In this document: one piece after another, positions 6,547 through 13,202 of the stretch
Position numbering within the stretch: the stretch's first letter is position 1
Layout of the letters: every line of letters begins with the position of its first letter
NCBI GenBank assembly: GCA_025350345.1
Contig: JANXYA010000215.1
Location: forward strand, 1-13,202
Length of the DNA stretch: 13,202 nt
Origin: Gammaproteobacteria bacterium
GTDB taxonomy: Bacteria; Pseudomonadota; Gammaproteobacteria; Steroidobacterales; Steroidobacteraceae
Direction: 5' to 3'
The notes under the pieces: model-generated
What the model saw: only the letters and a program-made list of their open reading frames with translations
What the model was told of the DNA's origin: nothing
The model's database searches: none
Position numbers and translations under genes: made by a program

Positions 6547-8045
6547 GCGCTGACGCCGGCGTGGCTGACCGACAGCCTGTTCATCAGCGGCAGTATGCCG
6601 ATCGCGATCACGGTGCAGGCGATGCCGACGAAGCCCAGCCTGTTGAAGAGACTCGTGTAGATGGCCAGCGAAACGTCCGGGCTGGCGATGTTCGCCGGGA
6701 TATGCGCGAAATTCGCCACCACACTGCCCAGATACTGGGAGAGGCCCGAGGCGAGGAAGTAGGCTCCCATCATGAAGCCGCTCATTCGAGCCGGCACATA
6801 GCGGGCCACCATGGCCAGACCCAGGCCACTGACCAGCAGCTCCCCCAGCGAGTACAGGCCGTATCCCCAGACCATGATCCAGGAGGACACTTTCCCGTTC
6901 ACCGCCCACCTCGCGCCGACACCGTAGATAAAGAATCCGATGGCCACGGCGGAGAATCCCCACGCAAACTTGACGGCGATCGAGGGATCGCGGCGCAGCC
7001 GGCCCAGCGCGTTGTAGATCAGGACCAGCACCGGGCTCAGCAGCACGATCCAGATCGAGTTCAGGTTCTGGTACTGCTCCGGTATCCAGGTAAAGAGGTG
7101 CCAGCCGAAGAGGTTGAAATTGAGGTCGACGTTCTTCTGCGCGAACAGGTTCAGCGAAGTGGACATCTGCTGGTAGAAGATGAAGAAGAAGATCGACTGC
7201 ACCACCAGCACCAGCGCCGCGATCAGTCCGGCGCGCTCATCGCGGTGGCTGGTGCGGATCAGGTACAGGAATATCCCCAGAATCACTGCACCGGCGGTGT
7301 AGACGCAGATCCGCGCGATCGTCTCGCTCTGCAGGATGAGCACCGAGACGAGCACCATGCCGATGCTCCCGGCCAGCACGGCGGCCAGGCGCCGTGGCTT
7401 CGCCGGCAGATCGTCCGGCGGCGAGCCTATATGCGCCAGGGCGCGGCTCATCAGCGCGTAGTTGCTCAGGCCTATCAGCAGGCCGATCGAGCACACTCCG
7501 AACGCGGTGTGCCAGCCGGCCGAGTCACCGTATTGGGCGCCGACGTAGTCGCGAATCCACGGCGTCAGGGTCATCGAGATCATCGAGCCGATGTTCACGG
7601 CCATGTAGTACATGGTGAAGGCGCTGTCGATGCGGGTATCGTCGCCCTCGTAGATCTTGCGCACCAGGTTGCCGGAATTGGCCTTGAACAGCCCGTTGCC
7701 GACGACAATCACCCCGAGCGCAAAATACAGGAAATATTCGCTGTCGCTGGGCAGCCACAGCAGTGCGTAGCCGAGCCCCAGTACCACCGCACCGATCAGC
7801 ATCGTGCGGCGCGTGCCGATCAGCTTGTCGCCGATCCAGCCGCCGACCGCCGGGGTGGCGTAGATCAGCGCCGATGCCGCGCCCCAGACCAGATTGGCCC
7901 GGGTGTCGATGAAGCCGAGCTTCTTCATCATGTAGGTGACCATCAGCACCTGCATGCCGTAGAAGCCGAAGCGCTCCCACATCTCGATCAGGAACAGCGT
8001 ACTGAAGGAGCGGGCCTGGGATACCGGCAAAGTCACTTGTGGCAT
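6516..8045 (-). CDS. POT/PTR family proton-dependent oligopeptide transporter
   Basis: 509-residue inner-membrane major facilitator of the POT (SLC15-like) family, importing di- and tripeptides with protons. Family signatures are present: E21MWERFGFYG (the ExxERFxYYG proton-coupling motif of helix 1), GGWIGDKLIGTRR after helix 2, GNGLFKANSGN with the helix-4 lysine (Lys121), YYMAVNIGSM (the PTR2 signature), FYQQMSTSLNLFA in the middle, and LGELLVSGLGL with Glu402 in the C-terminal half. The hydrophobicity pattern fits about 14 helices, usual for bacterial members. I chose ATG at 8043-8045. An in-frame TTG five codons upstream (8058-8060) has no ribosome site, whereas the ATG has a modest GGGA. 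The stop lies inside the 3' end of the convergent hydrolase gene. The GGDEF-EAL gene ends 80 bp upstream on the same strand, so co-transcription is possible. Peptide uptake would fit with the M13 peptidase nearby, but that link is only suggestive. Confidence 0.93.
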   Translation of the reverse strand: MPQVTLPVSQARSFSTLFLIEMWERFGFYGMQVLMVTYMMKKLGFIDTRANLVWGAASALIYATPAVGGWIGDKLIGTRRTMLIGAVVLGLGYALLWLPSDSEYFLYFALGVIVVGNGLFKANSGNLVRKIYEGDDTRIDSAFTMYYMAVNIGSMISMTLTPWIRDYVGAQYGDSAGWHTAFGVCSIGLLIGLSNYALMSRALAHIGSPPDDLPAKPRRLAAVLAGSIGMVLVSVLILQSETIARICVYTAGAVILGIFLYLIRTSHRDERAGLIAALVLVVQSIFFFIFYQQMSTSLNLFAQKNVDLNFNLFGWHLFTWIPEQYQNLNSIWIVLLSPVLVLIYNALGRLRRDPSIAVKFAWGFSAVAIGFFIYGVGARWAVNGKVSSWIMVWGYGLYSLGELLVSGLGLAMVARYVPARMSGFMMGAYFLASGLSQYLGSVVANFAHIPANIASPDVSLAIYTSLFNRLGFVGIACTVIAIGILPLMNRLSVSHAGVSAQRSGESANS

Positions 8046-8125
8046 GGCTGTCCCGCGCAATGGATCGGCTTGAGTCGCCGCCCCGGCAGGTTACCACCCG
8101 CGCTTTATTGCCGCACACGCAGCCG

Positions 8126-10921
8126 CTAGGCCGCGCCGGCGAAGCTCCCGGCCGTTCGGAGTGCCTCGTAGCGGCCGGAGGCCGACAGATCCTCGCTGGC
8201 GGCCTTTTCGGTCCACAGGGAATTGCGCCTGGCGACGAAAATGCTCTTGGACAGCTGCTCGAGAGACCCGGCCTTCGCGAACAGGAACCCCTGCCCGGCG
8301 ACACAGCCCAGGGCGAGCAGCGCCGGGACCTGCGGTTCGAGCTCGATCCCTTCGGCCACCGTGTCGAGTCCCAGCGTCTCCCCGAGCGTGATGACGGCGC
8401 GCGCAAGCTCCGGGCCGTTGTCGGTATTGGTCAGGCGACTGACAAAGGAACGATCGATTTTCAGGATATCGATCGGGAAGCGGTGCAGGTAGGACAGCGA
8501 GGAGTAGCCCGTCCCGAAATCGTCGATCGCGAGCCGGACGCCAAGCGCCTTCAATTGCCGCAGCCGCTCCAGGTTCGCATCCGTATTGTGCATGATCGTG
8601 CTTTCGGTCAGTTCGATGACCAGATTGCCCGGCTCGAGGCCGGACTCGTGCAGGGCCCGCGCGACGTCCTGCACCAGATCGCCGTGCTGCAGATGACGAC
8701 TGGAGATATTGACGGCAACGCGCAGGCCAGCGCCCCCCGCCACGCTGCCGCGCCAGGCGTGCAGCGCCTGGCAGGCCTCCATCAGGACCCAGCGGCCGAG
8801 CTTGACGATCTGGCCGCATTCCTCGGCAATCTGGATGAACTGGCCGGGCATCAGCACGCCCAGGTCCGGGTGCCGCCAGCGCACCAGCGCCTCCACGCCG
8901 AGGAGACTGCGGGTGCCCAGATCCACGATCGGCTGGTACTCGATGAACATTTCGTGTTCCGCCAGGGCGCGGCTGATGTCCGACTGCAGCCGCAGTCGCT
9001 CGTGGCGCGACTCCTGCATCTGCGGCTGGAAGGTGAGGTAGCGATTCTTGCCCGCGGCCTTGGCGTGATACATCGCGATATCCGCTTCGCTGAGCAGCGC
9101 CTCGGCACCGGCGGTCGGGGTCGAGAAGGCCACGCCGATGCTGGCTGACACGCGCACTTCGGTCGCGCTGAGCGGGAACGGCTGGTCCAGCTCCTCGATC
9201 AGGGAGGCGGCCATGCGCTCCACTTCCTGCATCGTCACGATGCCCTCGAGCAATATGGCGAACTCATCGCCCCCCAGCCGCGCCACCGTGTCAGTGGAGC
9301 GCGTCGCCTTGACCAGGCGCTGCGCCACGGCCTGGAGCAGGCGATCGCCGGTGTCGTGGCCGAGCGAGTCGTTGACGTGCTTGAAATTGTCGAGGTCGAG
9401 GAACATCACCGTCACGTGGTGCCCGCCCCGCTGTGCCAGCGCCACGGCGTGGTGGACGCGGTCGCGAAACAGGTTGCGGTTCGCCAGCAGTGTCAGCGGG
9501 TCGTGAAAGGCCAGCTGGCGCAACTGCTCTTCGAGCGCCTTGCGCTCGCTGATGTCGCGGAAATTCAGAGCGAGGCCCTGCACGGCCGGATCCTCGGTCA
9601 GGTTGCTGCCCACAATTTCGAGCACGTAGTGATCGGACCCGCGCGCGATGCGCAGCTCGACCGGCCCGACGGTCACCCCCTGGCTCGCGGCAATCTCGGC
9701 GAGAAAGGCCCGCAACCGATCGCCGTCCTCGCCCGCCCACTGATCGAGCAGGTTCTTGCCGGCGACGAGCTCGGGCTTCAGGCCCAAGGTACGCTCGGCA
9801 GCGGGCGAGGCAAAACGCAGGGCGCCATCGGCCGCCACGACCATGATGACGTCCGAGGCGTTCGCAATGAGCGAGGCGTAGCGCTCCTCGACCAGCCGCG
9901 CAGCGCGTCGCTCGCGCGTCGTGGCCTCATCCCGCAACACCAGCGCCTGGCGCACCATGACCAGCAACGTGAGCGAGAACACGACGACGGTGATCACGGT
10001 CGTCGGGCTGCCGATGTCGCGCCGCGAGAAATACACGAGCACGAGGAATGCCGCCAGGATCGCCGCATAAGGCAGGGCCTGGGCGAGGGAGTCCGACGCG
10101 CGCGGCGCGCTCCGGACTCTGCCGGCACCCGCGAGCATCTGCTCGCGAGCGGCAGCTGCGAACGGCACGTAGCAGGCGACGTACAGCACGTCCTGGAAAT
10201 TGCCAGGCAGGTAGTTGCCCACGACCTTGGCGACCGACCAGAGGATGTCGCCCAGCGACATCATGGCGAACCCGCACAGGAGCAGCAGGGGCACGCGCCG
10301 GCCACTGCGGCTGCCGCCCGCCACGAGCAGCACGCCCAGGGTGAGCAGCATGATGCAGTTGAGGGCCAGATAGGCCTGGCTCAAGGCATCCTTGATGACG
10401 TTGCTTTGGACGTTCGAAGCCGCCGGACGGATGACCAGGAACCAGAAAAATGCGCCGAAGCCGATCACGAGTATCGTGGCGTCGAGTACGAGCTGCGCCC
10501 AGTGCACCCTGACCGCCGCGGCCCGGATCAGGAACAGCACGGCGGCAAAAAGTACGGGGTAGAACCCGAGATAGAAGACATCGGCGACGCCCGGGAAGGG
10601 GTCAACGCCATTCAGCCAGGAATACACGCAGATGAGCGTGGCCACGAGATAAAAGCCGAGGGCGAGTGACAGAAAGCCCCACGCGGTCCGAACCGCGCCC
10701 GGGGCCAGTCGGCGCGCAGCCGTCGCCGCGATGATCACGGCAGTGATGCAGGCGGGCGAGTCGGCGAGGAGTCCCACGTAATGTCTGACCCGCTCGCTGC
10801 CGAGCCCGGCCAGCAGCCAGACAGCGCAGGCGACGGCGTAGATCACGAGCCCAATGCAGAGTTTGTCAACCCAGCCCGGCACCGCTGCGGAGCGATTCGG
10901 TTGCTCAGCGATTACTGTCAT
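8126..10921 (-). CDS. Membrane-anchored PAS-GGDEF-EAL bifunctional c-di-GMP enzyme
   Basis: 931 residues predicted to make and degrade cyclic di-GMP at the inner membrane. The first ~335 residues hold about ten hydrophobic helices, including the word GVADVFYLGFYPVLF, a membrane sensor I cannot assign to a named domain. A PAS domain starts near Glu346. The GGDEF domain opens at HDPLTLLANR (His473) and has an intact GGDEF (550-554). RSTD (541-544), five residues earlier, is a canonical RxxD product-inhibition site. The EAL domain keeps EALVRW (Glu677), NISSRHL, ELTES, DDFGTGYSS (Asp800-Asp801), LKIDRSF, AEGIE and GQGFLF, so a phosphodiesterase active site also looks complete. I chose ATG at 10919-10921: the frame runs upstream to 11104, but those 61 residues are Arg/Pro-rich and unlike a conserved N-terminus. 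The Shine-Dalgarno is weak. The POT gene follows after 80 bp; the TIR gene is divergent. Which activity dominates cannot be told from the sequence. Confidence 0.93.
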   Translation of the reverse strand: MTVIAEQPNRSAAVPGWVDKLCIGLVIYAVACAVWLLAGLGSERVRHYVGLLADSPACITAVIIAATAARRLAPGAVRTAWGFLSLALGFYLVATLICVYSWLNGVDPFPGVADVFYLGFYPVLFAAVLFLIRAAAVRVHWAQLVLDATILVIGFGAFFWFLVIRPAASNVQSNVIKDALSQAYLALNCIMLLTLGVLLVAGGSRSGRRVPLLLLCGFAMMSLGDILWSVAKVVGNYLPGNFQDVLYVACYVPFAAAAREQMLAGAGRVRSAPRASDSLAQALPYAAILAAFLVLVYFSRRDIGSPTTVITVVVFSLTLLVMVRQALVLRDEATTRERRAARLVEERYASLIANASDVIMVVAADGALRFASPAAERTLGLKPELVAGKNLLDQWAGEDGDRLRAFLAEIAASQGVTVGPVELRIARGSDHYVLEIVGSNLTEDPAVQGLALNFRDISERKALEEQLRQLAFHDPLTLLANRNLFRDRVHHAVALAQRGGHHVTVMFLDLDNFKHVNDSLGHDTGDRLLQAVAQRLVKATRSTDTVARLGGDEFAILLEGIVTMQEVERMAASLIEELDQPFPLSATEVRVSASIGVAFSTPTAGAEALLSEADIAMYHAKAAGKNRYLTFQPQMQESRHERLRLQSDISRALAEHEMFIEYQPIVDLGTRSLLGVEALVRWRHPDLGVLMPGQFIQIAEECGQIVKLGRWVLMEACQALHAWRGSVAGGAGLRVAVNISSRHLQHGDLVQDVARALHESGLEPGNLVIELTESTIMHNTDANLERLRQLKALGVRLAIDDFGTGYSSLSYLHRFPIDILKIDRSFVSRLTNTDNGPELARAVITLGETLGLDTVAEGIELEPQVPALLALGCVAGQGFLFAKAGSLEQLSKSIFVARRNSLWTEKAASEDLSASGRYEALRTAGSFAGAA

Positions 10922-11274
10922 GTCCGCCTGAAGACATAGGGACCTGATTCCGTCACATGGACGGCCGTGCCTGCGCACCTTGACCCGTCCACCTCGCTGA
11001 AATATGGAGCATTTAGGGCGCGGCTGGCGAGCGGGAATAATGAGCGTTGCGATGCAGGTCTCGTTCGCCTCCGGGCCATTATTGCGAGGCCGAGACGCAG
11101 TCATCGACTGTGACTATTTGACTTAACGCCTGATCGTCGGCGGGCTGGATTGAGCCCCTCAAGCCGGGCCGATTGCAGCCGGTGGGCTCGGCGGAATCTT
11201 GTCCCGATTGCCGCGCCGCTGGATGCGCTCGGCAAGCCGAACCCGTGCGCACGCATCGGCCGTCTGCAGCGTGG

Positions 11275-11293
11275 CGCGCGATCAGTTCGCGCG
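11275..11293. repeat. Inverted repeat CGCGCGA-N5-TCGCGCG
   Basis: Perfect 7-bp arms with a 5-base loop (TCAGT), 180 bp before the TIR start. It could be an operator or an RNA hairpin. In DNA this rich in G+C a chance CG-run palindrome is quite possible. Confidence 0.3.
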
Positions 11294-11414
11294 AGAGTGA
11301 ATGCCGCGGTGTATTCATCAGGCGAAGAGTCGACCCGCACGGGGGGCGACGGCGAGTGTGCATTGCCCATCGCGCGCCGCGTGCCTGTGGATCGCCGGTG
11401 TGGGCTGACCCGCC

Positions 11415-11444
11415 TTGGACCCCCCCCAGTAGTACGTTTATGCT
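11415..11444 (+). promoter_or_regulatory. Candidate promoter of the TIR gene with a poly-C spacer
   Basis: TTGGAC (11415-11420) and TATGCT (11439-11444) are separated by 18 bases, about 30 bp before the start codon. The -10 matches four of six consensus positions and the -35 three of six. The spacer opens within a run of eight C (11420-11427). The call rests only on position and weak consensus. Confidence 0.35.
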
Positions 11445-11463
11445 AAGGTCAAATGACACCCTC

Positions 11464-11469
11464 AGGAGG
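11464..11469 (+). promoter_or_regulatory. Strong ribosome binding site for the TTG-started TIR gene
   Basis: AGGAGG, followed by T, is a near-perfect Shine-Dalgarno. It ends four bases before the TTG at 11474. An in-frame TGA at 11471-11473 directly precedes that TTG, and the TIR first strand (DIFVSY) starts two codons later, so no other start is possible without losing the domain. Confidence 0.85.
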
Positions 11470-11473
11470 TTGA

Positions 11474-13202
11474 TTGGCCGACATTTTCGTTTCCTACTCG
11501 CGGCAGGATAAGGCCCTGGTCGCGCCGCTCGTCGCCTTGCTCGAGGCTGAGGGCTGGTCGGTCTGGTGGGATCCGGAAATCTCGCCCGGCGAGGAATTTG
11601 ACGCGCAGATTACCCGCGAACTGGAGGCCGCGCGGTCGCTGGTCGTCGTGTGGACACCTCATTCGGTCGATTCGCGCTGGGTTCGGGGCGAAGCGCGCGA
11701 CGCCGCTGATCGCGGCATACTCTTTCCCGTGAGATTCCTGGGCGCCAGGCTCCCGATCGACTTCCGCGCCGTGCACACCACCGATTTCGACCAGTGGGCC
11801 GGGGACGCCCAGGGCGCCGCGTATCGCGGCCTGTGCAAGGCACTCGAAGCCAAGCTCGGCGCAGCCAAGAAGCCAGCGGCACCTGCTCCCGAGCGCCGGG
11901 ACAGGAGCGCTGAGGTCAGCATCTGCGTCCTGCCCTTCGCCAACATGAGCGGCGATCCGGAACAGGAGTATTTCTCCGACGGAATCACCGAGGACATCAT
12001 CACCGACCTGGGCAAGGTGTCGGCTCTGTCGGTCGTATCGCGCAACATGGCCTTTTCCTTCAAGGGGGCCAAGGGCGGGGTCAGCGAAATCGGCCGCCGG
12101 ACCAATGCGTCCTACGTGCTGGCCGGGAGCGTTCGCAAGGCGGGCGAGCGGGTACGCATCACGGCCCAGTTGGTCAATGCGCACAATGACGCCCAGGTCT
12201 GGGGCGATCGTTACGATCGCAACCTGAACGACATCTTTGCGCTGCAGGACGAGATCTCCAAGGCGATCGTCGCAGCGCTGAAGCTCACGCTGCTCCCGGA
12301 GGAAAAGCGCGCGCTGGAGCAGCGGGCCACAACCAACGTCAAGGCCTACAAGTTCTACCTGATGGCCCGCCAGTTCAGCGTCATGGGCAATGAGCGGCAC
12401 CAGGAGCTGATCATTCGCCTGTGCGAGCGCGCCGTTGACCTCGATCGCTCCTACGCAGCGCCCTGGGCGACGATGGCGATCACCCAGCACGACATGTATC
12501 AGCGCGGTGCCCGGACCGAGGACGGCCTCAAGGCCGCCAACCAGGCCATGAAGCTCGATCCGACCCTGCCGGACGCTCACGCCGCACTGGGAGCTGCGCA
12601 CAATGCCCAGGGGCACTATGAGCTCGGCCTGAGTGCGTGCCAGGAGGCGCTGCGGCTCGACCCGGAATCCTACGAGGGCAATCGGATCGCCGGCCGCTGT
12701 TCCATGGCACTGCACCGCTTCGACGAAGCCATACGCTATTTTGAAAAGGCGGCAGCAGTCGTGGACACGGAGTTCGCGGCCGCGAGCTTCGTGCCTCAGT
12801 GCTATGAGGCGAAGGGCGATCACGAAGAGGCGCAGGCGGCGGCCAGGCGGGCGCTGGCGCGTATCGAGAAAGTGATTAGCGTGGAACCCGACCACGGCCG
12901 GGCGCTGGGTTACGGTGCCGGGCTCCTCGCCTGTCTGGGCGAGGTCGAGCGCACGAAGGAATGGGTCGAGCGCGGCACCTTGCTCGAGCCGGACAATTTC
13001 AACCTGCAATACAACCTGGTCTGCGCCCTGGCCGTACTCCGCGAGACGCAGGCCGCGCTGGACATGCTGTCCGGCATCATCGAGAGGGCTTCGCGCGGCT
13101 GGGTCACGTGGCTGGACACCGACACGGATCTGGATTCGCTGCGTGACGAACCGCGTTTCATCGAGATGGTACAGCGCGCGAAAGCCCGCTTCGGCGGCGA
13201 GC
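11474..13202 (+). CDS. TIR domain-TolB-like domain-TPR protein (3'-truncated by window edge)
   Basis: 576 codons are visible and open at the right edge. The initiator is TTG at 11474-11476. Residues 3-~110 are a bacterial TIR domain: DIFVSYSRQDK, then GWSVWWDPEISPGEEF (loop region) and SRWVRGEARDA, where Glu73 aligns by eye with the catalytic glutamate of NAD-cleaving TIRs. An Ala/Pro/Lys linker (~125-145) leads to a TolB/FlgO-like module (~148-275) with VLPFANMSGDPEQEYFSDG, ITEDIITDL, YVLAGSVRKAG and VRITAQLVNA, the kind commonly attached to class III adenylate cyclases or winged-helix regulators. Residues ~285-576 are degenerate TPRs (for example ALRLDPES, FDEAIRYFEKA). SLRDEPRF near the visible end resembles the usual close of this module, so little is probably missing. 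No signal peptide or membrane helix is seen, so it is likely cytoplasmic. I infer a sensor or scaffold controlling a TIR NADase or signalling output; immunity is possible but unproven. Confidence 0.88.
   Translation, partial: MADIFVSYSRQDKALVAPLVALLEAEGWSVWWDPEISPGEEFDAQITRELEAARSLVVVWTPHSVDSRWVRGEARDAADRGILFPVRFLGARLPIDFRAVHTTDFDQWAGDAQGAAYRGLCKALEAKLGAAKKPAAPAPERRDRSAEVSICVLPFANMSGDPEQEYFSDGITEDIITDLGKVSALSVVSRNMAFSFKGAKGGVSEIGRRTNASYVLAGSVRKAGERVRITAQLVNAHNDAQVWGDRYDRNLNDIFALQDEISKAIVAALKLTLLPEEKRALEQRATTNVKAYKFYLMARQFSVMGNERHQELIIRLCERAVDLDRSYAAPWATMAITQHDMYQRGARTEDGLKAANQAMKLDPTLPDAHAALGAAHNAQGHYELGLSACQEALRLDPESYEGNRIAGRCSMALHRFDEAIRYFEKAAAVVDTEFAAASFVPQCYEAKGDHEEAQAAARRALARIEKVISVEPDHGRALGYGAGLLACLGEVERTKEWVERGTLLEPDNFNLQYNLVCALAVLRETQAALDMLSGIIERASRGWVTWLDTDTDLDSLRDEPRFIEMVQRAKARFGGE

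Larger units (their letters stand above)
10922..11473. other. 552-bp divergent intergenic region, no gene recognised
   Basis: This region separates the GGDEF-EAL gene (minus) from the TIR gene (plus). Short open frames on both strands have Arg/Pro/Ala-rich composition and no ribosome site, so I reject them as genes. I found no tRNA cloverleaf, insertion-sequence ends or long repeat. It contains a hairpin-forming inverted repeat at 11275-11293, a plausible promoter with a run of eight C in its spacer at 11415-11444, and a strong ribosome site at 11464-11469. On the minus strand a TCGCCA-N18-CATATT arrangement is a possible but weak promoter for the GGDEF-EAL gene. Confidence 0.6.

Noticed and set aside
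6498..8129. 543-codon open frame on the plus strand across the whole POT gene
   Set aside because: It is antisense to a clearly recognised transporter. Its translation is rich in His, Gln, Arg and Asp with no recognisable domain or ribosome site, as expected of the complement of a high-G+C gene.
9356..10669. 437-codon plus-strand open frame opposite the GGDEF-EAL gene
   Set aside because: It has low-complexity His/Glu/Gln/Arg composition and is antisense to conserved catalytic domains.
10922..11104. 61-residue N-terminal extension of the GGDEF-EAL protein
   Set aside because: The frame is open, but the extension is Arg/Pro/Cys-rich with no conserved feature. The ATG at 10921 gives a sensible cytosolic lead into the first membrane helix.
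11150..11446. 98-codon plus-strand open frame in the gap before the TIR gene
   Set aside because: It has no ribosome site, random-looking Arg/Ala/Pro content and no motif; another frame is also open across the same bases.
11462..13009. 515-codon open frame on the minus strand opposite the TIR-TolB-TPR gene
   Set aside because: The plus strand encodes unmistakable TIR, TolB-like and TPR motifs. The antisense product has no motif and reflects third-position G+C bias.

Overview
The window is a high-G+C stretch of a bacterial chromosome. Lipoprotein and Sec signals, a periplasmic M13 peptidase, a POT transporter and a c-di-GMP turnover protein point to a Gram-negative proteobacterium. I lean towards Gammaproteobacteria near Xanthomonadales/Steroidobacterales, but that placement is only an impression. 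I see no tRNA, rRNA, CRISPR array, insertion sequence or phage gene.

Layout. Positions 1-3898 hold three genes on the minus strand, read right to left: a six-helix membrane protein resembling the MddA/NnrU methyltransferase family but lacking its RHP signature, a three-histidine-box fatty acid desaturase with a GTG start, and a secreted M13 zinc metallopeptidase whose C-terminus runs off the left edge. A 300-bp divergent region follows. Next come two plus-strand genes for exported proteins: a lipoprotein that is essentially one seven-module FG-GAP/VCBS propeller, and a secreted MetX-like alpha/beta hydrolase. A perfect 11-bp inverted repeat separates them and ends at the hydrolase start codon. 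The hydrolase overlaps the next gene tail to tail by 31 bp. Two minus-strand genes follow: a POT/PTR peptide transporter and, upstream of it, a large membrane PAS-GGDEF-EAL protein with both catalytic sites apparently intact.

A 552-bp gene-free divergent region separates the GGDEF-EAL gene from the last gene, a plus-strand TIR-TolB-like-TPR protein cut by the right edge. It starts at a TTG directly after an in-frame TGA, with a strong AGGAGG ribosome site. It is the most interesting gene here: an N-terminal TIR domain with the conserved glutamate of NAD-hydrolysing TIRs, fused to a module usually seen on class III adenylate cyclases.

How the genes fit together. No single pathway links the window. 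The left block concerns the envelope (lipid desaturation, membrane protein, periplasmic proteolysis), the middle exports two proteins that may work together, and the right block is nucleotide signalling (c-di-GMP turnover and a possible NAD-consuming TIR protein) transcribed divergently. These are ordinary accessory-type chromosomal genes. I do not see a convincing complete new multi-gene system; the TIR fusion and the apparently signature-less MddA-like protein are the best leads.
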